Below, piece by piece: positions 1 to 5,281 of a stretch of DNA of 5,438 nucleotides. Source of the DNA: Pedococcus sp. (GTDB lineage: Bacteria > Actinomycetota > Actinomycetes > Actinomycetales > Dermatophilaceae). The stretch covers positions 1-5,438 of the forward strand of contig JAICSZ010000167.1 of assembly GCA_025936615.1 (NCBI GenBank), in the 5' to 3' direction. The notes beneath the pieces are model-generated. The model saw only the letters and a program-made list of their open reading frames with translations. It was not told the DNA's origin and did not search any database. How positions within the stretch are numbered: position 1 is the stretch's first letter; each line of letters starts with the position of its first letter. The position numbers were made by a program, and so were the translations under genes.

Positions 1-1003
1 CCGAGATCAGCATCGTCATGATCGCGAAGAACGGCAGCAGCACCTGGCCGGTGGCGTACATGTGGTGCGCCCACACGGTCACGGAAAGGGCGGCGATGGA
101 TATGGTCGCGAAGACCAGGGTCTTGTAGCCGAAGACCGGCTTTCGCGAGAACACCGGCAAGATCTCGGTGATGATGCCGAAGAACGGCAGCGCGATGATG
201 TAGACCTCCGGGTGCCCGAAGAACCAGAACAGGTGCTGCCACAGCATCGTCCCGCCGAACTCCGGGTCGAACACGTGCGCCCCGAACCGGCGGTCCGCGC
301 CGAGGCCGAACAGCGCGGCGGCCAGGACCGGGAAGGCCATCAGCACCAGGATCGAGGTGATCAGGATGTTCCAGGTGAAGATCGGCATCCGGAACAGCGT
401 CATGCCGGGGGCGCGCATGCACAGGATCGTGGTGATGAAGTTGACGGCACCGAGGATGGTGCCGAAGCCGGTGAGCGCCAGGCCGAAGACCCACAGGTCG
501 CCGCCCAGCCCGGGGCTGTTGGTGGCGTCGGACAGGGGTGCGTAGGCGGTCCACCCGAACGCAGCAGCGCCACCGGGCACGAAGAAGCCGCTCGTGGCGA
601 TGGTGCCACCGAACAGGTAGAGCCAGTAGGCGAACATGTTCAGCCGCGGGAAGGCGACGTCGGGGGCGCCGATCTGGATGGGCATGATGGCGTTGGCGAA
701 CGCGGCGAACAGTGGCGTCGCGAAGAGCAGCAGCATGATCGTGCCGTGCATCGTGAACAGCTGGTTGAACTGCTCGGGGTTGTCCACGACCTGCAGGCCC
801 GGGTCGAACAGCTCGGTGCGGATCAGCAGGGCCAGGATGCCGCCGATGATGAAGAAGATGAACGAGGTGATGAAGTAGAGGTTGCCGATCACCTTGTGGT
901 CGGTCGTGGTGATCCACTTGACCACCGTGCGTCCCTTGCGCACGCTCCGCGCAGACGCGGCGTCCGTGCTCCGCAGGTAGGTCGACTCAGTGGCGGCTGC
1001 CAT
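1..1003 (-). CDS. ctaD: Cytochrome c oxidase (aa3-type) subunit I, 5' part only
   Basis: Catalytic heme-copper subunit of the respiratory terminal oxidase, which reduces O2 to water and pumps protons across the cytoplasmic membrane. The visible 334 residues begin MAAATEST and run off the left window edge; the family is usually about 550-580 residues. Diagnostic sites seen: His86 in TMHGTIM (heme a ligand), Asp115 in GAPDVAFPR (D-channel entrance), His264, Glu266 and Tyr268 in GHPEVY (CuB ligand, proton-channel Glu, and the Tyr of the His-Tyr cross-link), and His313-His314 in WAHHMY (CuB ligands). Several hydrophobic helices lie between about residues 40 and 334. The start is the ATG at 1003-1001, which shares one base with the ctaC stop (TGATG) and has AGGGAG six bases upstream, so the two genes are cotranscribed and probably translationally coupled. 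No missing catalytic residue is seen in the visible part. The identification is firm. Confidence 0.97.
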   Translation of the reverse strand, partial: MAAATESTYLRSTDAASARSVRKGRTVVKWITTTDHKVIGNLYFITSFIFFIIGGILALLIRTELFDPGLQVVDNPEQFNQLFTMHGTIMLLLFATPLFAAFANAIMPIQIGAPDVAFPRLNMFAYWLYLFGGTIATSGFFVPGGAAAFGWTAYAPLSDATNSPGLGGDLWVFGLALTGFGTILGAVNFITTILCMRAPGMTLFRMPIFTWNILITSILVLMAFPVLAAALFGLGADRRFGAHVFDPEFGGTMLWQHLFWFFGHPEVYIIALPFFGIITEILPVFSRKPVFGYKTLVFATISIAALSVTVWAHHMYATGQVLLPFFAIMTMLIS

Positions 1004-1932
1004 CACTTGCTCCCTGCACTCGGAAGAAGGTGCTCGTCCTTGGGGACGACCTTCTCGGGGTTGAGGCTGTTGTCGAGCTGACCGGTGTTGCCCTCCGCCT
1101 TCAGCTCGGACATGTGGGCGTCGAAGTCGGACTGGCTGACGACCTTGACTTTGAACAGCATGTGCGAGTGGTAGGCCCCGCACAGCTCGGCGCACTTGCC
1201 GGCGAAGGTGCCGGTCTGCTGCGTCTCCACCTGGAACCTGTTGACCCGCCCCGGAATGGCGTCGAGCTTCTGGAGGAACGCCGGGACCCAGAACGAGTGG
1301 GCCACGTCGCGTGAGGTGATGATGAACTCCACCCGCTTGTCGACCGGGAGGTAGAGGGTCGGCAGGGTCTCCTCGACGCCCGGCTTGCCGGTCAGCTCGG
1401 CCTGCGTGCCGGCCTCGAAGGTCTGCTGGTCGACGTAGTTGAAGTCCCAGCTCCACTTCTTCGCGACGACCCCGATGGTGACGTCGGGCTTCTTGGACGT
1501 CTGCATCAGCGCCGACTCGTCACGGGCGGTGTAGTAGAAGAGCACCGCGATCATCAGCACCGGGACGACGGTGTAGAGGATCTCGAGCGGGACGTGGTAC
1601 CGGAACTGCACCGGGAGGGTGGTGTCGTCCTTCTTCTTGCGGTAGGCCACCACGCACCACAGGATCAGGCCCCACACCAGCACGCCGACCGACAGCGCCG
1701 CGATCCACGCGCCGTTCCACAGGGTCGTGACCCGCTCTCCGTTGTCGGTGACGGCGCGCGGCAGGAAGCCGTCCTGGACCCGACCAGCGCAGCCCGACAG
1801 GACCAGCGCGGCGAGCGCCAGCACCGCAGCGGTGGTGGACCTCCTGAGGACTGTCCGCCGCCGGTCAGGGCGCGGCGCAGAGACGTCGTGCTGACGCAAC
1901 GGTGCACCTTCTTCGAAGCAGTGATGGGCCAT
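1003..1932 (-). CDS. ctaC: Cytochrome c oxidase subunit II, lipoprotein type
   Basis: CuA-bearing subunit that takes electrons from the cytochrome bc1/c partner and passes them to subunit I. Taken from the ATG at 1932 it is 309 residues. In order: a basic N-terminus; a lipoprotein signal ending in lipobox LSGC (Cys48); two transmembrane helices at about 74-97 and 116-137; the aromatic patch KKWSWDFNY (158-166); and a cupredoxin domain. CuA ligands are visible: His212 ([10 protein letters not shown]), Cys247, Glu249 and Cys251 (CAELC), His255 and Met258. No fused C-terminal cytochrome c domain (CXXCH) is present. The frame stays open upstream as far as 2790, but that extension is Arg/Pro-rich shadow of the opposite gene. 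The start is uncertain: the ATG at 1932 lies eight bases after a -10-like TAGGGT, while a TTG at 1899 (giving 298 residues) has a better ribosome site. Function is certain, the exact start is not. Confidence 0.95.
   Translation of the reverse strand: MAHHCFEEGAPLRQHDVSAPRPDRRRTVLRRSTTAAVLALAALVLSGCAGRVQDGFLPRAVTDNGERVTTLWNGAWIAALSVGVLVWGLILWCVVAYRKKKDDTTLPVQFRYHVPLEILYTVVPVLMIAVLFYYTARDESALMQTSKKPDVTIGVVAKKWSWDFNYVDQQTFEAGTQAELTGKPGVEETLPTLYLPVDKRVEFIITSRDVAHSFWVPAFLQKLDAIPGRVNRFQVETQQTGTFAGKCAELCGAYHSHMLFKVKVVSQSDFDAHMSELKAEGNTGQLDNSLNPEKVVPKDEHLLPSAGSK
1010..1015 (-). promoter_or_regulatory. Ribosome binding site of ctaD
   Basis: AGGGAG read on the minus strand lies six bases before the ctaD ATG and inside the last codons of ctaC. 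It fixes the ctaD start and supports coupled translation across the TGATG overlap. Confidence 0.7.
1907..1914 (-). promoter_or_regulatory. Candidate ribosome binding site for an alternative TTG start of ctaC
   Basis: GAAGAAGG on the minus strand stands seven bases before a TTG codon at 1899-1897, in frame with ctaC. Using it would drop eleven residues ([11 protein letters not shown]) and leave a shorter n-region before the lipoprotein signal helix. The sequence alone cannot decide between this and the ATG at 1932. Confidence 0.4.
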
Positions 1933-1940
1933 CGCGCCAA

Positions 1941-1946
1941 ACCCTA
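1941..1946 (-). promoter_or_regulatory. Probable -10 element of the ctaCD promoter
   Basis: TAGGGT on the minus strand fits the actinobacterial TANNNT -10 pattern. It lies eight bases before the ctaC ATG, so transcription would begin at or just before that codon (leaderless or nearly so), or give a leader of roughly 35 bases for the TTG at 1899. No convincing -35 hexamer is visible 16-18 bases upstream. It sits back to back with the promoter of the NifS-like gene. Confidence 0.45.
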
Positions 1947-1982
1947 CTCCAGCGCAGGCCCTCACACAGGGCAGGGTGTGGC

Positions 1983-1988
1983 TAGTGT
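1983..1988 (+). promoter_or_regulatory. Probable -10 element giving a leaderless NifS-like mRNA
   Basis: TAGTGT is followed by exactly six bases and then the GTG start at 1995. This is the spacing expected when transcription starts on the first base of the start codon, a common arrangement in actinobacteria. No purine-rich ribosome site suited to this GTG is present, which supports the leaderless reading. A -35 box is not evident. Confidence 0.5.
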
Positions 1989-1994
1989 CGGGGT

Positions 1995-3176
1995 GTGCCA
2001 AACGGTGTCCCGCGGCGGGCAGATCTCGATGCCTCCAGCGGCCCCGTCCACCCCCTCGCGCGAGAGACCTTGCTGGCCGCCGTGGACGCCGGCTGGGCCG
2101 ATCCGCGGCGACTGCACACCGAGGGCCGGACGGCTCGTCGGCTGCTCGACCAGTCGCGTGAGGTCCTGGCCGCGGGTCTGGGTGTGCGCCCGTCGGAGGT
2201 CGCCTTCGCGCCGGACGGGCCGGCCGCCGTGCGGCTGGCCGTGGAGGGCGTTCGGTATGCCGGCCGGCGCCGCGGATCGAGGTGCGTCGCCTCCGCGGTG
2301 GAGCACTCCGCAGTCCTCCTGCCGGGTCGCCACCTCGTGGCGAGCACCGGTGACGAGGACCGGTTCGCCGAGGTGCCCGTCGACGCCTCGGGTCGCGTCG
2401 ACCTCGACGCCTGGGGCGAGGCCGTCGCGTTGCCCGGCACCGTGGTCGCCGCACTCCAGCACGCCAACGGCGAGGTGGGCACCCTCCAGCCCCTCGAGGC
2501 AGCCCGGGATGCCTGCAGACCGGCCGGCGTGCCCCTCGTGGTGGACGCCCAGGCGTCGCTGGGGCGGGTGCCGCCGCCGGACGCCTACGACGTCCTCGCC
2601 GGCGACGCCCGGTCGTGGGGAGGCCCCGGCGGGCTCGGCGTCGTGGTCGTCCCCGAACGCACCCGCTGGGCGCTGAGCGGGCCGCGCGACCCCGACGAGG
2701 CGGTGGCCGGACCGAGCGGCCACACCCCGTGGGTGCCGCTGGCCCTCGCCGCCGCCGAGGCGTGGCAGCAGTCCGCCGCCACCCGGGCACAGGACGCGGC
2801 CGAGGCGTTCTCCCTCGTCGAGCGGGTCCGGGCCGCCGCCGGGGCGCTGCCCGACGTCGAGGTGGTCGGCGACCCGGTCGACCGGCTCCCCCACATCGTG
2901 ACGTTCTCAGCGCTCTACGCCGACGGCGAGGCCCTGGTCCGCGAGCTGGACCGGCGCGGCTTCGCGCTCGCCTCCGGCTCCGCCTGCACGGCGAGCACCC
3001 TCGAGCCCAGCCACGTGCTCGCAGCCATGGGGGCGCTCACCCACGGCAACCTCCGCGTCACCCTGCCCCTGTCCGCGGTCTCCCCTGACCGCGGCGACGA
3101 CGTGGCGCGCTTCGTTGCGGCGCTGCCCGAGGTGGTGGCAGCCGTTCGGGCCGAGCTGGGCGCGCACCGGCTGTGA
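1995..3176 (+). CDS. NifS/IscS-like aminotransferase class V protein lacking the PLP lysine
   Basis: Fold-type-I cysteine desulfurase homologue of 393 residues, about the family's usual length. True desulfurases use PLP bound to a lysine to move sulfur from L-cysteine onto a loop cysteine. Family landmarks seen: LDASSGPVHP (11-20); LHTEGR (40-45); His104 in VEHSAVL (PLP ring stacking); NGEVGTLQP (158-166); Asp184 in VVDAQASLG; and the catalytic loop SGSACTASTLEPSHVL with Cys331, followed by Arg354. The Schiff-base motif S-x-H-K is replaced by DARSWGGPGG (204-213), with Ser207 at the lysine position and Arg206 at the histidine, and the protein contains no lysine at all. The phosphate-loop Thr (GAT in IscS) appears as Pro76. 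Classical PLP catalysis is therefore doubtful; a persulfide-relay or scaffold role is inferred. The GTG start at 1995 follows a TAGTGT box by six bases. The stop overlaps the TusA-type gene by four bases. Family membership is firm, activity is open. Confidence 0.88.
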   Translation: MPNGVPRRADLDASSGPVHPLARETLLAAVDAGWADPRRLHTEGRTARRLLDQSREVLAAGLGVRPSEVAFAPDGPAAVRLAVEGVRYAGRRRGSRCVASAVEHSAVLLPGRHLVASTGDEDRFAEVPVDASGRVDLDAWGEAVALPGTVVAALQHANGEVGTLQPLEAARDACRPAGVPLVVDAQASLGRVPPPDAYDVLAGDARSWGGPGGLGVVVVPERTRWALSGPRDPDEAVAGPSGHTPWVPLALAAAEAWQQSAATRAQDAAEAFSLVERVRAAAGALPDVEVVGDPVDRLPHIVTFSALYADGEALVRELDRRGFALASGSACTASTLEPSHVLAAMGALTHGNLRVTLPLSAVSPDRGDDVARFVAALPEVVAAVRAELGAHRL

Positions 3177-3460
3177 GCGACGTCGTCGACGCACGCGGGC
3201 TGCGGTGCCCGCTCCCGGTCATCCACCTGGGTAGGCGCGTCGTCGACGCAGCACCCGGCGAGGTCCTCGAGGTGTGGGCCACCGACCCGGCTGCGGCATC
3301 CGACATCCCGGCCTGGTGCCGGATGCGTGGCCACGACTACCTCGGTGCCCAGGTGCGCGAGGCGACCGACGACGGCGGAGCCGGCCACACGGCATACCTG
3401 ATCAGGCTTGCCGACGACCCGCAAAGGCCTCCGGCAGCGGGAGCCGGACCGCGGTCCTGA
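3173..3460 (+). CDS. TusA/SirA-family sulfur carrier protein
   Basis: Small cytoplasmic sulfurtransferase of 95 residues, whose family carries a persulfide on an N-terminal cysteine and hands it on to tRNA thiolation, cofactor synthesis or other acceptors. The family motif CPLP is at residues 12-15, so Cys12 is the expected persulfide site. The DPAAASDIPAWC stretch (38-49) matches the TusA core, and the domain ends near AYLIRLA (74-80). The last 15 residues (DDPQRPPAAGAGPRS) are a Pro/Gly/Ala-rich tail beyond the usual 75-80 residue fold. The GTG start lies in the stop region of the NifS-like gene (GTGA, four-base overlap, -1 frame) with no strong ribosome site, which points to coupled translation and to that protein as its partner. 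It contains no lysine, although this is less striking at this size. The tail's DNA overlaps the end of aat on the other strand. The exact acceptor is unknown. Confidence 0.92.
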   Translation: MSDVVDARGLRCPLPVIHLGRRVVDAAPGEVLEVWATDPAAASDIPAWCRMRGHDYLGAQVREATDDGGAGHTAYLIRLADDPQRPPAAGAGPRS

Positions 3461-4106
3461 GCCGTCGGAGGTACTCCTCGCGCGAGATGCTGCGCACTCC
3501 CAGCGTGCCCAGGTGGTCGGTCTGCCACTGCACGTCCACGATCCGGCGGGCGTCGCCGTCCGCGAACACCAGGCCGGCCATGGCCACGACGGCAACCTTC
3601 GAGGCGTCGGTGACGCGGTGGAACATCGACTCGCCGGCGAACAGCCCACCGATGCAGACGCCGTAGAGACCGCCGGCCAGCTCGCCGTCCAACCAGGCCT
3701 CGACGCTGTGCGCCCACCCGAGGGCGTGCAGCTCGGTGTAGGCGTCGGCGATCTCCTCGGTGATCCAGCGGCCGTGGCGCGAGGGATCCGCACAGGCGGC
3801 GACGACCTCGGCGAACGCGGAGTCCACACGGATCTCGAAGCTGGGCAGGGACCGCCTCAGCGAGCGGCTCGCGTGGGCGTCGCCGAGCAGCAGCACGCCC
3901 CGGGGGTCCGGCGACCACCAGCCCATCGGCCGGGTGCCGTCCCGGCCCAGGCCCATCGGGAACACCCCGCCCCTGTAGGCGGCGAGCAGGGTGCCGGCGC
4001 GCAGGTCACCACCGACGCCGACGAGGTCCTCACCGTCGCCGACCCCGCTCAGGTCGAACTCCCACGAGGTGGCAAGCGGCTCGACGGGCTCGATGGGGCC
4101 GGTCAC
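3402..4106 (-). CDS. aat: Leucyl/phenylalanyl-tRNA-protein transferase
   Basis: Cytoplasmic enzyme that moves Leu or Phe from aminoacyl-tRNA onto proteins with N-terminal Lys or Arg, marking them for ClpS/ClpAP-type N-end-rule proteolysis. The 234-residue product is full length for the family. Landmarks in order: VGVGGDLRAGTLLAAYRGG (29-47), FPMG (49-52), WWSPDPRGVL (63-72), HASRSLRR (78-85), RWITEEIADAYTELH (113-127), AHSVEAW (132-138), GGLYGV (145-150), GESMFHR (159-165, with Glu159), DASK (167-170) and DVQWQTDHLGTLG (191-203, with Asp191 and Gln193 in the catalytic region). The start is a GTG 15 bases after the adoK stop with only a weak GGACGA ribosome site, so aat is most likely read from the adoK transcript. 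Its final 59 bases lie opposite the end of the TusA-type gene. The identification is firm. Confidence 0.95.
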   Translation of the reverse strand: MTGPIEPVEPLATSWEFDLSGVGDGEDLVGVGGDLRAGTLLAAYRGGVFPMGLGRDGTRPMGWWSPDPRGVLLLGDAHASRSLRRSLPSFEIRVDSAFAEVVAACADPSRHGRWITEEIADAYTELHALGWAHSVEAWLDGELAGGLYGVCIGGLFAGESMFHRVTDASKVAVVAMAGLVFADGDARRIVDVQWQTDHLGTLGVRSISREEYLRRLRTAVRLPLPEAFAGRRQA

Positions 4107-4121
4107 GGTCGTCCGCGCCGG

Positions 4122-5108
4122 CTAGGGGGCCACGCAGGCGATGTGCGGCTCGATCTCGTCGGCCGACTCCTGGCCGTAGGCCTCGGCCAGCCGCTCGAGG
4201 AAGCGGGCCTTGCCCAGGGTGTACTCCTGCGTGCCGACGGTCTCCACGACGTAGGTCGCCAGCATCGAGCCGAGCTCGGCGGCGTGCCGCAGGCCGAGGT
4301 CCGCGGCGATGCCCGTGAGGAAGCCGGCGCGGAAGGCGTCACCGACACCTGTCGGGTCGGCGCGGCGGACCTCGCGGGCGACGGCGACCTCGATCGGCTC
4401 CTCGCCCTTGCGCTCGATGACCACGCCGTCCTTGCCCTTGGTCGTGACGCGCGTGTTGACGCGCTCCCCGATCTCCTCGTGGGTCCACCCCGTCTTCTGG
4501 GCGGTCAGCGCCGCTTCGTACTCGTTGGTGAGCAGGTAGTCGGCACCGTCGATGAGCTGGCGGATCGTGTCACCGTCGGCGAAGGCCAGCTGCTGGCTCG
4601 GGTCGGCCGCGAACGGGATGCCGCGCGAACGGCACTCCCGGGTGTGGCGCAGCATCCCCTCGGGGTCGTTGGCGCCGATCAGCACGAGGTCCAGGCCTCC
4701 GACCCGCTCGGCGATCGGGCCCAGCTCGATGGCTCGCGCCTCGCTCATCGCGCCGGCGTAGAACGTGGCGATCTGGGCCATGTCCTGGTCGGTGGTGCAG
4801 ACGAACCGCGCGGTGTGCTTGGACTCCGAGACGTGAACCGAGGTGCAGTCGACGCCGTGGCGCTCCAGCCAGCTGCGGTAGTCGCCGAAGTCCTCGCCGA
4901 CCGCGCCGACGAGGATCGGGCGCTGGCCGAGGTTGGCCATCCCGAACGCGATGTTGGCGGCCACTCCCCCACGCCGCACCTCGAGGTCGTCGGCGAGGAA
5001 GGACAACGAGACCTTGTCGAGCTGCTCGACGACCAGGGAGTCGGCGAACCGGCCCTGGAAGGTCATCAGGTGGTCGGTGGCGATGGACCCGGTGATGGCG
5101 ATCTGCAC
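4122..5108 (-). CDS. adoK: Adenosine kinase, PfkB family (mycobacterial AdoK type)
   Basis: Ribokinase-family kinase that phosphorylates adenosine to AMP with ATP, a purine-salvage step that also clears adenosine released from S-adenosylhomocysteine. The 328-residue product begins MQIAITGSIATDHLM and resembles, from memory, M. tuberculosis AdoK (Rv2202c) along its length. PfkB landmarks: the glycine-rich substrate region RRGGVAANIAFGMANLG (45-61), HTARFVCTTD (98-107), ANDPEGM (146-152), AADPSQQLA (167-175), and the anion-hole and catalytic-base motif DPTGVGDAF (251-259) with Asp257 as expected base. The GTG start at 5108 lies exactly six bases after a TAGGTT box and has no ribosome site, so a leaderless mRNA is likely. 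aat follows after 15 bases. Older annotations of close relatives say carbohydrate kinase CbhK; adenosine specificity is inferred from similarity to the characterised mycobacterial enzyme. Confidence 0.92.
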   Translation of the reverse strand: MQIAITGSIATDHLMTFQGRFADSLVVEQLDKVSLSFLADDLEVRRGGVAANIAFGMANLGQRPILVGAVGEDFGDYRSWLERHGVDCTSVHVSESKHTARFVCTTDQDMAQIATFYAGAMSEARAIELGPIAERVGGLDLVLIGANDPEGMLRHTRECRSRGIPFAADPSQQLAFADGDTIRQLIDGADYLLTNEYEAALTAQKTGWTHEEIGERVNTRVTTKGKDGVVIERKGEEPIEVAVAREVRRADPTGVGDAFRAGFLTGIAADLGLRHAAELGSMLATYVVETVGTQEYTLGKARFLERLAEAYGQESADEIEPHIACVAP

Positions 5109-5114
5109 GGGAAG

Positions 5115-5120
5115 AACCTA
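5115..5120 (-). promoter_or_regulatory. Probable -10 element giving a leaderless adoK mRNA
   Basis: TAGGTT on the minus strand is followed by six bases (CTTCCC) and then the GTG start of adoK. The pyrimidine-rich gap holds no ribosome site, which fits transcription starting on the GTG. The arrangement matches that of the NifS-like gene. No clear -35 hexamer is seen. Confidence 0.5.
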
Positions 5121-5154
5121 CCCGGCGAGGGCGAGCAGTGGCGTGCAGAGCCCT

Positions 5155-5196
5155 CCGGGCGCCCGGGCGGCCGTACGGAGCGGCTTCACCGGCCGG
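5155..5196. other. Cluster of short perfect palindromes upstream of adoK
   Basis: Three perfect inverted repeats occur within 42 bases: CCGGGCGCCCGG (5155-5166), CCGTACGG (5171-5178) and CCGGCCGG (5189-5196). They lie roughly 35-75 bases upstream of the adoK -10 box, where a regulator could bind. Short GC palindromes are frequent by chance in DNA of this composition, so a regulatory role is only a possibility. The rest of 5121-5237 shows no gene. Confidence 0.2.
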
Positions 5197-5237
5197 CGCT
5201 TGCGCACGTTGCTGCTCGCGGGCACGGCACACGAAAC

Positions 5238-5264
5238 GGGGCCCTCACTCGCAGTGAGGACCCC
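5238..5264 (-). terminator. Intrinsic-type hairpin terminator of the HesB/ErpA-type gene
   Basis: An inverted repeat pairs 5243-5249 with 5253-5259 (CCTCACT/AGTGAGG, 7 bp, three-base loop). After one C-A mismatch it continues with GGGG (5238-5241) against CCCC (5261-5264). On the minus strand it begins 17 bases after the stop of the upstream gene and is followed by CGTTTCGTG, a poor U-tract, as is common for actinobacterial terminators. It separates that gene from the adoK promoter. Confidence 0.7.
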
Positions 5265-5281
5265 GCGTGGCGCGCGGCGAC

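Noticed and set aside
62..1081. 339-codon plus-strand open frame
   Set aside because: It is antisense to ctaD, whose heme and copper ligands are all in place. The translation is Glu/Arg/Gln-rich, as typical of GC-rich shadow frames.
1933..2790. 286-residue N-terminal extension of ctaC in the same open frame
   Set aside because: It is Arg/Pro-rich with no domain, runs antisense through the NifS-like gene, and precedes a good lipoprotein signal. It is a high-GC shadow.
1962..2894. 310-codon minus-strand open frame opposite the NifS-like gene
   Set aside because: It has no recognisable domain and only mirrors the codon pattern of the gene on the plus strand.
1995..3176. NifS-like gene as a decaying pseudogene
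   Set aside because: The frame is full length without stops, the Cys331 loop and His104 are preserved, and translation coupling to the next gene is intact, none of which is expected of neutral decay.
3181..3250. 13-base direct repeat CGTCGTCGACGCA at 3181-3193 and 3238-3250
   Set aside because: Both copies are in the same frame and encode VVDA inside the TusA-type protein, so codon bias and a repeated short peptide explain it.
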